Of a stretch of DNA of 9,916 nucleotides, positions 1 to 6,303 are shown in pieces. The stretch comes from DATLCI01 sp046714215. GTDB lineage: Bacteria; Acidobacteriota; Terriglobia; Terriglobales; Acidobacteriaceae. Position 1 is the first letter of the stretch. Every line of letters begins with the position of its first letter. A model generated the notes under the pieces. The model was not told the DNA's origin. It ran no database searches and saw only the letters and a program-made list of their open reading frames with translations. A program made the position numbers and the translations under genes. The stretch is from assembly GCA_046714215.1 (NCBI GenBank), contig JBKKBM010000026.1, positions 1 to 9,916 of the forward strand. Direction: 5' to 3'.

Positions 1-58
1 CCCCCCCAAAAGCTCAGCAGCTTGCCCGGATTTCCCATATGCACTTATTTTACCCCAC

Positions 59-88
59 AAAAAACAACGGCGCGGCCGCGGCCGCGCC
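59..88 (-). terminator. Rho-independent terminator of the TPR protein gene
   Basis: Positions 69-88 form a perfect 20-bp GC-only inverted repeat with arms GGCGCGGC and GCCGCGCC. Read on the minus strand it is followed by GTTG and then six T (plus-strand A6 at 59-64). This lies about 20 bp past the stop of the minus-strand TPR gene, exactly where an intrinsic terminator belongs. Confidence 0.85.
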
Positions 89-109
89 TTCCCTCAAATC
101 GTTCAGAGC

Positions 110-1273
110 TTACTTCTTCTTCGTAGCGCTCTTCCGGCTTTTACCGTACGTGGTCTCGATCTTGGCTCCGATCGCCGTCAGCATCTCTTTCGCCGGGGTC
201 GCGAACTGGCCTTCGGGCTCCAGTTCCAGGTATTTGTTGAAGGCTTCCGCCGTCCCCGGCGCCGGGACCATCTCATTACCCTTCAGGGTCGCCTTCGATA
301 GCAGGTTGATGCCCCGGTAGTAATACGCATCCGCGCGGTTGGGGTCCGCGGCGATGGCTTTGTCATACGCCTTGATGGCATCGTCCACCTTCCCCGTGTT
401 GGTCAGGGTCGCGCCTTCATTGAAGTAGTACATCGCCGCATTAGTCGGATCGGCTTCCGCCGCTTTCGCATACGCCACCAGCGCTCCCGGAGTGTCGCCG
501 GACTTGCTCAGCGCTTCGCCCATATTGTTGTAGTAGGCTCCCAGCGTGAGCGGGGCGACCGTCTTGGCCGGTGCTCCGGCCACCGGCGCGGCGGTCGCCA
601 GATCCAGGGCCTTCTTGTACGCAGCTGCACCGTCCCCATAGTATTGCTTGCGGATCGCATTGTCCGTCGTCTTCTTCGCCGCGGTGATGTAAGCGTTGCC
701 CAACCGGGCCCACAGCAGATCGCGCGTGGGGTCGGCTTCTGCCGCCGTCTTGAACGTCGCGATCGCCTGATCGAAATTGCCCGCATCCAGCGCCGCCTGC
801 GCCTCGCCCAGCATCTTATTCAGATTGCCGATCTTCGCATTCTCCGCGTTGATGCGTTCCATATCTTTCTTCTGCTCTTCCGTCATCTTTTTCTGGCCTT
901 CGGAGACGGCCAGCTTCTTCTCCTTGGCCAGATCGAGGTCGATCGTCACTAGGTCCTGCGGCGTCAACCGCACGGGATAATTGTCCACCGTCCACAGCAC
1001 GGCGTCATCCTTGGAAAGTACGATCTTGTAGATGCCCGATTGCACGCCCAACGAGAAGAACTGTCCCTTCTTGTCGGTCTTCAGCGTGATCTTGCGCCCC
1101 GTCTCCCGATGGGTCATCAGGAGGGTCGCCCCCACTAGCGGCTGCCCGGCATCATCCTTGATGGTGCCTTGCACCTTGGTCGTGCCCCCTTGGGCCACTG
1201 CGGACGCGGTCATCGCCAGCAGTATCACCACGGCCGCCAGAGCATTCTGTTTCTTCGTAAACAAGCTCTTCAT
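110..1273 (-). CDS. Exported TPR protein with N-terminal carboxypeptidase-regulatory-like domain
   Basis: A predicted secreted or periplasmic protein of 387 residues. Residues 1-28 form a signal peptide: MKSLFTKK, a hydrophobic core, then AVA before QGG. Residues 33-90 (VQGTIKDDAGQPLVGATL, then GQFFSLGVQSGIYKIVL) look like a carboxypeptidase regulatory-like beta-sandwich. A charged, probably coiled-coil segment rich in K/E/Q spans about 115-150. TPR-type helical repeats fill about 153-355, the clearest being 160-182 (DAGNFDQAIATFKTAAEADP), 253-276 and 287-320. The tail is lysine-rich (KSRKSATKKK). I chose the ATG at 1273 because GGGAGG sits 8 nt upstream and it gives a clean signal peptide; an in-frame TTG two codons earlier is less likely. 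The architecture suggests a protein-binding role in the envelope, with no enzymatic motif visible. The specific function is unknown. It is the last gene before a strong terminator and is separated from queE by 206 bp, so it is probably transcribed separately. Confidence 0.85.
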   Translation of the reverse strand: MKSLFTKKQNALAAVVILLAMTASAVAQGGTTKVQGTIKDDAGQPLVGATLLMTHRETGRKITLKTDKKGQFFSLGVQSGIYKIVLSKDDAVLWTVDNYPVRLTPQDLVTIDLDLAKEKKLAVSEGQKKMTEEQKKDMERINAENAKIGNLNKMLGEAQAALDAGNFDQAIATFKTAAEADPTRDLLWARLGNAYITAAKKTTDNAIRKQYYGDGAAAYKKALDLATAAPVAGAPAKTVAPLTLGAYYNNMGEALSKSGDTPGALVAYAKAAEADPTNAAMYYFNEGATLTNTGKVDDAIKAYDKAIAADPNRADAYYYRGINLLSKATLKGNEMVPAPGTAEAFNKYLELEPEGQFATPAKEMLTAIGAKIETTYGKSRKSATKKK

Positions 1274-1479
1274 AGACAATGCCTCCCGGCACCTTCGTCG
1301 AAATTTCGAAATCTAAAGATTGCGGTGCGCCCGCTTACCCGCCTGCACGCACAAAGCCCTAAAACGTTACTGTATCTGCTGGACGCAATCAAGCCCGCAA
1401 ACTAATTAATGATCAGGTCCAACGCAAAACTATGGGTATTCAAAGGTTAGATGTAAAAATCGCCTGTCCGGCTGCTTTC
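1274..1479. other. Intergenic region upstream of the TPR gene
   Basis: This is the longest gene-free stretch (206 bp). On the minus strand it holds the Shine-Dalgarno GGGAGG just before the TPR start, a perfect 12-bp palindrome (TCGAAATTTCGA, 1298-1309) and an AT-rich patch around 1401-1412. The best promoter I can find is weak: TTGATT, 17 nt, then TAACGT. Just after the queE stop there is a 3-bp stem (1462-1472) followed by T5 on the minus strand, too weak to call a terminator. Confidence 0.5.
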
Positions 1480-2166
1480 TCATACGCCTTTCGTCAGCGG
1501 TGCCCAGACGAACTTGTGCAATTGCAGCCCCAGCCGGACATTAGCGCCCAGCCCGTCTTCCAGCATCCATTCCACCAGGACCCGCGGATCCAGCAGGCAA
1601 TTCGCCGCATCCCGCGCTGGCCCCGCATCCTGGCGGAAGGCCGGGGAAAATAGCACCGCTCCTGTCCTTGACTCTAACCCGTGTTCCCGCACAAACTCGC
1701 GCGCAAACTCATAGTCACAACGGTCGGCGATTACGAACTTTATTTCATCGCTCCGGCTCAAATGCTCGAGGTTTTTCGGCGCAAACGTCCCGCCCTCGCC
1801 CGACCCCGGACACTTCACATCCACGATCTTATGCACCGCCCCAGGGACGTTCGCCAGCGGACGCTCCCCGCTCGTCTCCAGCAGCACCGTGTAGCCCCCC
1901 GCGAGCAGCTGCTCCATCAGCGGTACTACTTCACGCTCCTGCAGCATGGGCTCGCCCCCGGTGACCTCCACCAGCTTCACCGGCGTCAGCTTGGCCACCT
2001 CCGCCAGCACCTGCTCCTGGCTCATCTTCGTTCCGCCGCTGAACGTGTATTCGCTGTCACACCACGTGCAGCGCAGGTTGCACCCGGCCAGCCGCACAAA
2101 GATACAGGGCAGTCCCGCGAACGTGGACTCTCCCTGCACCGACTTGTAGATCTCGATGATGTGCAT
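1480..2166 (-). CDS. queE: 7-carboxy-7-deazaguanine synthase, radical SAM
   Basis: QueE converts 6-carboxy-5,6,7,8-tetrahydropterin to 7-carboxy-7-deazaguanine, the ring-contraction step toward preQ0 and queuosine. It uses SAM, Mg2+ and a 4Fe-4S cluster. In this 228-residue protein the N-terminal EIYKSVQGES and FVRLAGCN match the family start. Cys29, Cys33 and Cys36 form the CxxxCxxC cluster motif followed by DSEYTF, and TGGEP at 69-73 is the SAM-binding motif. The length is normal for QueE. The start is ATG at 2166; no good Shine-Dalgarno precedes it, but the N-terminus fits the family and leaves no room for an upstream start. It lies 50 bp downstream of queD on the same strand, consistent with an operon that encodes successive enzymes of the pathway. 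No other genes of the pathway (folE, queC, queF, tgt) are in the window. Confidence 0.93.
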   Translation of the reverse strand: MHIIEIYKSVQGESTFAGLPCIFVRLAGCNLRCTWCDSEYTFSGGTKMSQEQVLAEVAKLTPVKLVEVTGGEPMLQEREVVPLMEQLLAGGYTVLLETSGERPLANVPGAVHKIVDVKCPGSGEGGTFAPKNLEHLSRSDEIKFVIADRCDYEFAREFVREHGLESRTGAVLFSPAFRQDAGPARDAANCLLDPRVLVEWMLEDGLGANVRLGLQLHKFVWAPLTKGV

Positions 2167-2216
2167 GGTGGGAAATCTGCGCCCGGATGCCTGGGTTTTA
2201 GCTGGCGCGCGGCTGC

Positions 2217-2594
2217 TTATTCGTAGTAAGTCGCGTTGGTCGTGTCCGTCTCGAACATCGTTACCATCTTCACCGTGACTCGCCCCTCGGTCACCGACCG
2301 CAGCTTGGTGTTTGTCTCCTGGTAGAAATAGCGCGCCAGGTTTTCCGCCGAAGGATTGATCTCGTCGAACGGCTTAATGTCGTTGATCATCTGATGATCC
2401 AGACGTTCCACCACTGCCTTCATCACCACTTTCAAGTCTTTGAAATCGAGCAGCAGCCCGGCTTTGTCCAACTCGCGGCCCTGCAGCGTGACCAGCACTT
2501 TGTAATTATGACCATGCGGGTTCTCGCACTTGCCTTTGTAATTGCGCAGGAAATGTCCTGCCGCGAATGTCTCTTCTACCGTCACTTCAAACAT
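2217..2594 (-). CDS. queD: 6-carboxy-5,6,7,8-tetrahydropterin synthase
   Basis: QueD converts 7,8-dihydroneopterin triphosphate to 6-carboxytetrahydropterin, the substrate of QueE encoded just downstream. The 125-residue product has the usual QueD length. Zinc ligands are His14 (AAGHF) and His27/His29 (NPHGHN). The catalytic Cys23 lies in KCENPHGH, Asp66-His67 in RLDHQ completes the relay, and Glu115 in FETD would hold the pterin. NPSAENLA (80-87) is another family motif. The start is ATG at 2594, giving the family N-terminus MFEVTVEETFAAGHF. An upstream in-frame start at 2648 would add 18 residues unlike the family and would read through the Shine-Dalgarno. GGAGG lies 12 nt before the chosen ATG, a rather long spacing. 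Cellular PTPS-family enzymes can be hard to tell apart, but the queE neighbour settles the role. Confidence 0.93.
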   Translation of the reverse strand: MFEVTVEETFAAGHFLRNYKGKCENPHGHNYKVLVTLQGRELDKAGLLLDFKDLKVVMKAVVERLDHQMINDIKPFDEINPSAENLARYFYQETNTKLRSVTEGRVTVKMVTMFETDTTNATYYE

Positions 2595-2606
2595 GAAAGC
2601 TTTCTT

Positions 2607-2633
2607 CCTCCGGAGGTCCGACTGGCGGACTCC
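2607..2633 (-). promoter_or_regulatory. Hairpin directly abutting the queD Shine-Dalgarno
   Basis: On the minus strand GGAGTCCG (2626-2633), loop CCAGT and CGGACCTCC (2612-2620) form an 8-bp stem with one bulged base. The 3' arm ends at the Shine-Dalgarno GGAGG (2607-2611). The CCTCC in that arm is complementary both to the 5' arm and to the Shine-Dalgarno itself (CCTCCGGAGG is a palindrome). The pairing is seen in the sequence; a regulatory role is inference. Confidence 0.4.
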
Positions 2634-2654
2634 ACCGTAATGGCTCAATCCCTT

Positions 2655-2689
2655 ATTTTACGCGATTGTCGCGGCTTGGCGCTTGCCGC
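2655..2689 (-). promoter_or_regulatory. Small hairpins and possible -10 between dinG and queD
   Basis: After the dinG stop the minus strand carries GCGGC/GCCGC arms (2671-2675 with 2685-2689) and a perfect CGCGA-CAA-TCGCG hairpin (2661-2673). The two share bases 2671-2673 and so exclude each other. Immediately after comes TAAAAT (2655-2660), 5 of 6 matches to a -10 box, but no recognisable -35 lies 17 nt upstream. This may hold the dinG end signal and a queD promoter; there is no T-run, so it is not a standard intrinsic terminator. Confidence 0.3.
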
Positions 2690-4693
2690 CTACCTCTTCC
2701 CGAAGAACATCTCCACATCCGCTAGGTCGGTTGTGCGCCGATAATTCGGCAGGCTCTCTACGAACACCTTCCCATACCGCTGGCTGCGGATGCGATTATC
2801 CAGCAGCACCACCACGCCGCGGTCTTTCAGCGACCGGATCAGCCGCCCAAAGCCCTGCTTCAGCGTGATCACCGCTGCTGGCACTTGATAATCGAAGAAC
2901 GCGTTGCCGCCGTCAGAGTTGATGGCATGGATGCGCGCCGCTACCACCGGATCGTTCGGTACCGCGAACGGAAGCCGGTCGATGATCACGCAACTCAACT
3001 GCTCACCCTGCACGTCCACGCCCTGCCAGAATGACGACGTGCCGAACAGAACCGCGTTCGGCGTCACCCGGAATTCATCCAGCAGCGCATTCTTCGGCGC
3101 CGTGCCTTGCAGCAGCATCGGATACTCCAGTTCGCCCAGCAGCCGGTCGTGAATGTCATTCATCAGCGCATAGCTGGTGAACAGGCAAAACGCGCGCCCG
3201 TCCGTGCACTCCAGCACGCGCCGGATCTTCTCCGCCGCCAGCCGCGCAAAACCTTCCGCCCGCGGGTCCGGCAGGTCCGGGGGCACATAAAAGATGGCCT
3301 GCGCCGCATAGTCGTAATGCGACGGCACCACCAACTCCCGCGCATGGTCTACGCCCACCCGCTTACGTATGTAATCAAAGCCTCCGGAGATCGCCAGCGT
3401 CGCCGACGTCAGCACCGCCGTCTCCACACTCTCAAACAGTGTTTGTCGCAGGATCTGCGAGACGTCGATCGGCGTTGCCTGCAGGAAAACATTCTGGTGT
3501 GCGTTGTGATGTGTGCTCCGCCCCCGACCCCCGCGGCGCTCGATCCAAAACACCGTGTTCCGGTCGCGCGATTCCAGGATGAATGCCAGTTGTGTCCGCA
3601 ACTCGTTCGTCCGCCGCACCAGGTTGAAGACTTCATCCGGTTTTTGCGGCATCACTTCCAGCTCCGTCGCCACCCGGGTCAGCGCGTTCATGATGGAAAG
3701 ATATTCGTCGCCATTCTCTTCCAAAAACTCCGCGCGCGACTCAAAAGCAAAGCGGTTATCGCCCGCCGGCAGCAGCGAGAAAAAGAATTGGCTGCGCTCC
3801 CGTAGTTGCGCCGTCGCCGCCAGCATGCCCGCCGAGAGCGTGTGCTTCTGCCGCAACGTGTACTCGATGTCCCGCGCCAGGTCGTCAAAGCGCAGGTTGC
3901 TCACGGTCACGCCGAAATAGCTGCCCGCCACGTCCTCCAGTTCGTGCGCCTCATCGAAGATCACCGCGGTGAACTCCGGCAGGATGCCCGCCGCTCCCGT
4001 GCCATCCGTCGCCTGCCGGATGGCCAGGTCGGCGAAGAACAGATGATGATTCACGATGATGATGTCGCTCTCCACCGCCTTGCGGTGCATCTCCGTGATG
4101 AAGCAGCGGTCATACTGCGCACATTTCTGCCCCGTGCAGGCCTCGCTCCGCGCGTCCAGCTTGGGCCACAGTTGGCTCGCCTCGGGAAGCTGCGACAATT
4201 CCGCCCGGTCGCCCGTCTCGGTGTGCTGCTCCCACTCCGCGATCTGCCGGTACTGCTCCACTTCATCCAATCCATTCAGGATCGGCTGGCTGGTCAAGTC
4301 GTAAAGTTTCTGCCGGCACAAGTAGTTGTTGCGGCCCTTCATGTAGGTCACGCGCAACTTTCCCAGCACTTGCTCGAGAAATGGGATGTCCTTATAGAAG
4401 AGTTGCTCTTGCAGGTTCTTGGTACCGGTGGAAATGATCACCCGCTTGCCCGCGCGGATCACCGGCATCAGGTAGGCCAGGGTCTTGCCCGTGCCCGTGC
4501 CGGCTTCGACGATCAGGTGCCGCTTATCGGTGAGCGCCTGCTCCACTGCCTCGGCCATCAGGAGCTGTCCGCGGCGGAATTCGTACGCCGGATGAGCCCG
4601 CGCCAGCATCCCGCCCGGGGCGAAGAACTGGTGCAGCGAGGGCATCGCTGGCTGGACCGCGGCGGCATCTAGGGGTGTGGAACCGGAAGACAT
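2690..4693 (-). CDS. dinG: DinG-family ATP-dependent DNA helicase (XPD-like, Fe-S)
   Basis: A superfamily 2 helicase of the XPD/DinG group, expected to unwind DNA 5'-3' and act on repair or replication intermediates such as R-loops. In 667 residues I see a Q-motif-like YEFRRGQ near 37-43, Walker A EAGTGTGKT (63-71), and four cysteines (126, 186, 191, 197) spaced as in the Fe-S domain. NHHLFF follows at 215-220, then the Walker B DEAH (247-250), TSATL (429-433), FWQGVD near 555-560 and QGFGRLIRS (613-621, motif VI). No exonuclease domain is fused at the N-terminus, unlike the long Gram-positive DinG. I chose ATG 4693; a TTG two codons upstream (4699) is the alternative. No clear Shine-Dalgarno precedes either. 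It is divergent from der and 95 bp upstream of queD. The family call is sure; dinG versus yoaA is not resolved by sequence alone. Confidence 0.9.
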   Translation of the reverse strand: MSSGSTPLDAAAVQPAMPSLHQFFAPGGMLARAHPAYEFRRGQLLMAEAVEQALTDKRHLIVEAGTGTGKTLAYLMPVIRAGKRVIISTGTKNLQEQLFYKDIPFLEQVLGKLRVTYMKGRNNYLCRQKLYDLTSQPILNGLDEVEQYRQIAEWEQHTETGDRAELSQLPEASQLWPKLDARSEACTGQKCAQYDRCFITEMHRKAVESDIIIVNHHLFFADLAIRQATDGTGAAGILPEFTAVIFDEAHELEDVAGSYFGVTVSNLRFDDLARDIEYTLRQKHTLSAGMLAATAQLRERSQFFFSLLPAGDNRFAFESRAEFLEENGDEYLSIMNALTRVATELEVMPQKPDEVFNLVRRTNELRTQLAFILESRDRNTVFWIERRGGRGRSTHHNAHQNVFLQATPIDVSQILRQTLFESVETAVLTSATLAISGGFDYIRKRVGVDHARELVVPSHYDYAAQAIFYVPPDLPDPRAEGFARLAAEKIRRVLECTDGRAFCLFTSYALMNDIHDRLLGELEYPMLLQGTAPKNALLDEFRVTPNAVLFGTSSFWQGVDVQGEQLSCVIIDRLPFAVPNDPVVAARIHAINSDGGNAFFDYQVPAAVITLKQGFGRLIRSLKDRGVVVLLDNRIRSQRYGKVFVESLPNYRRTTDLADVEMFFGKR

Positions 4694-4704
4694 CTGCAAT
4701 AACC

Positions 4705-4710
4705 ACTATA
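4705..4710 (-). promoter_or_regulatory. Possible -10 element for dinG
   Basis: On the minus strand this reads TATAGT, 5 of 6 matches to TATAAT, ending 11 nt before the dinG ATG (4693) and 5 nt before the alternative TTG (4699). No good -35 is visible. If used, the transcript would start within a few bases of the start codon and would be leaderless or nearly so, which fits the lack of a Shine-Dalgarno. Confidence 0.4.
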
Positions 4711-4712
4711 AT
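4707..4712 (+). promoter_or_regulatory. Consensus -10 element for der
   Basis: A perfect TATAAT followed by GTG, 85 bp before the der start codon and in the only gap upstream of der. The -35 region is poor (CGGAAG at 17 nt spacing) and there is no TGn extension. It predicts a transcript start near 4719 and a leader of about 80 nt that contains the hairpin and T-run at 4747-4775. Confidence 0.5.
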
Positions 4713-4724
4713 GTGAATTGCTGG

Positions 4725-4775
4725 TCGATTTGCTACGAAAAGCGAGCCCCTGGCCTTGCCTAGGGGTATTTTTTT
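4725..4775 (+). terminator. Terminator-like hairpin and T-run in the der leader (possible attenuator)
   Basis: CCCCT (4747-4751) pairs with AGGGG (4762-4766), and inner GG/CC pairs are possible. The hairpin is followed by TATTTTTTT (4767-4775), the layout of an intrinsic terminator on the plus strand. A weaker imperfect hairpin (TCGATTT with AAAAGCGA, 4725-4745) sits just before it. No plus-strand gene lies upstream to be terminated. It is either an attenuator within the der leader or a block to antisense transcription coming out of dinG. Confidence 0.5.
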
Positions 4776-4797
4776 GGCAGCACCTTAAGTAGAAAGC

Positions 4798-6297
4798 ATG
4801 ACGCGAAAGAAAAAACCCACGCATCTTCCCACCCTCGCCATCGTGGGACGCCCCAACGTGGGCAAATCCACGCTCTTCAACCGGCTGGTCGGCTCACGTC
4901 GCTCCATTGTTGGCGACGAGCCCGGCATCACTCGTGACCGCATCTACGGCGAGACCACTTGGAACGGACGCGAGATTCGCGTCGTCGATACCGGCGGCAT
5001 CCTGCCCGACGACAAGGAACTTATCCCCACCGAGATCTATAGCCAAGCCAAAGTCGCGCTCGAAGAGGCCGATGCCATCATCCTCGTGGTCGACGGCCGT
5101 AGCCCTATCACTTCCACTGACATGGAACTCGCGCGTCGGTTACTCCGCGGAGGCAAGCCCCTCTTTCTCGCCGTCAACAAGATGGATTCTCCCAAGCTTT
5201 ACGCCGAAGCGGAAGAGTTTCGCCGCTTGGGCATCACGCAGATGTTTCCCATCTCCGCCGAGCACAGCACCAACGTCGCGGAGCTGCTCGAAGGCGCATT
5301 GGCGGCCATGCCGTTGCCTGCCGTGGCGGAACCAGAAGTCGCGGAATCAGAAGCTGAGCGGCCTGAACTTGCCGACGACGAGCCCACCTCCGAAACCGCA
5401 GCCGGCGCCGAAGGCGATGGCAAGGCGCGCAAACATTACGACCGCGTGCCCGAAGAGACCAAGGTCGCCATCATCGGCCGCCCTAACGTCGGCAAATCGA
5501 CATTGTTAAATCGCCTAACGGGCAGCACCCGCGCCATCGTCTCGCCCATCGCCGGCACCACCCGCGACGCGGTGGATGAACTCGTGGTCCGCGATGGCCA
5601 AAAATACCGCTTCATCGATACCGCCGGCATCCGTCGCAAGGGAAAGACGAAGCTCATGGCGGAAAAACTCAGCGTGGTCATGGCGCGCCAGCACTTGGAA
5701 TCCGCCGACGTCGCTCTCCTTATCATCGACGCGGTCGACGGTGTGACCGCGGCCGACGCCACTATCGGCGGCTACGCCCATGAGAGCGGACGCTCCATCA
5801 TCATCGTCATCAATAAGTGGGATTTGATCAGCGCCAGCGCCGACCGCGATCCTGACCGCCCCACCGCCGACCGCGATATCTACGAGACGCAGATCCGCAG
5901 CGCGTTGAAGTTCCTCGCCTACGCGCCCATCATGTTCATCTCCGCTTCCAGCGGCAAGAATGCCGACAAGATCTTTGCCAAGGTGCAGGAAGTCGCCAAA
6001 GAACGCCGCAAGCGCATCACCACCGGCCAGATGAACCGCTTCATCCGCAACGTTGACTTTGAGCGCGCCACCGTCCCCTCGCGCAAGAAGGTCAAGATCT
6101 TCTACATGACGCAGACCAACGTCGCCCCGCCTACCTTCGTCCTGTTCACGGACAAGGACGTCGACCTGCATTTCTCCTTCCAGCGCTTTTTGGAGAATCA
6201 GATCCGCGCTGCCTTCGGCTTCGAAGGCTCGCCTATCTGGATCAAGAACCGCCCCCGCACCAAAGTCGAACTCCCCGAGAAAAAAGACAAACGCTGA
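4798..6297 (+). CDS. der: Ribosome-biogenesis GTPase Der (EngA)
   Basis: An essential GTPase with two tandem G domains that associates with the 50S subunit and is needed for its late maturation. In 499 residues, G domain 1 shows GRPNVGKS (17-24), DTGG (64-67) and NKMD (127-130). G domain 2 shows GRPNVGKS (227-234), DTAG (274-277), NKWD (339-342) and SAS (382-384). The KH-like C-terminal domain covers about 405-490 (TGQMNRFIR, KIFYMTQTNVAPPTFVLF, RFLENQIRAAFGFEGSPIWI) and ends in a basic KKDKR tail. The linker between G domains (about 173-215) is long and very acidic. A loop after NKWD contains a short in-frame duplication (ADRDPDRPTADRD). The start is ATG 4798, with only a weak purine tract (AGTAGAAAG) before it. 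It is the only plus-strand gene here, divergent from dinG and ending 6 bp from the convergent membrane-protein gene. Confidence 0.96.
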   Translation: MTRKKKPTHLPTLAIVGRPNVGKSTLFNRLVGSRRSIVGDEPGITRDRIYGETTWNGREIRVVDTGGILPDDKELIPTEIYSQAKVALEEADAIILVVDGRSPITSTDMELARRLLRGGKPLFLAVNKMDSPKLYAEAEEFRRLGITQMFPISAEHSTNVAELLEGALAAMPLPAVAEPEVAESEAERPELADDEPTSETAAGAEGDGKARKHYDRVPEETKVAIIGRPNVGKSTLLNRLTGSTRAIVSPIAGTTRDAVDELVVRDGQKYRFIDTAGIRRKGKTKLMAEKLSVVMARQHLESADVALLIIDAVDGVTAADATIGGYAHESGRSIIIVINKWDLISASADRDPDRPTADRDIYETQIRSALKFLAYAPIMFISASSGKNADKIFAKVQEVAKERRKRITTGQMNRFIRNVDFERATVPSRKKVKIFYMTQTNVAPPTFVLFTDKDVDLHFSFQRFLENQIRAAFGFEGSPIWIKNRPRTKVELPEKKDKR

Positions 6298-6303
6298 CCG
6301 CTG

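Noticed and set aside
10..23. AAGCT/AGCTT hairpin at the left edge
   Set aside because: Short 5-bp arms close to the window end; nothing else supports a function, and a strong terminator already lies at 59-88.
1455..1472. Terminator after queE
   Set aside because: The stem is only GCC/GGC (3 bp) before T5 on the minus strand, too weak to call.
1681..2226. Plus-strand open frame of 181 codons opposite queE
   Set aside because: queE has all its motifs on the other strand; this frame shows only low-complexity R/H/Q-rich sequence.
2595..2648. Upstream start of queD adding 18 residues
   Set aside because: The extra residues are unlike the family, and they would translate through the Shine-Dalgarno GGAGG and the hairpin next to it.
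2595..2689. Known preQ1-I riboswitch upstream of queD
   Set aside because: I do not find the short stem plus A-rich pseudoknot tail of preQ1-I; only unrelated hairpins are visible.
3107..4672. Two long plus-strand open frames (232 and 288 codons) opposite dinG
   Set aside because: They are antisense to a clear helicase gene, rich in R/H/Q/L as expected for GC-rich shadow frames, and have no recognisable domain.
5515..6171. Minus-strand open frame of 218 codons opposite der
   Set aside because: Der is unmistakable on the plus strand; the antisense frame is D/G/A/V-rich shadow sequence.
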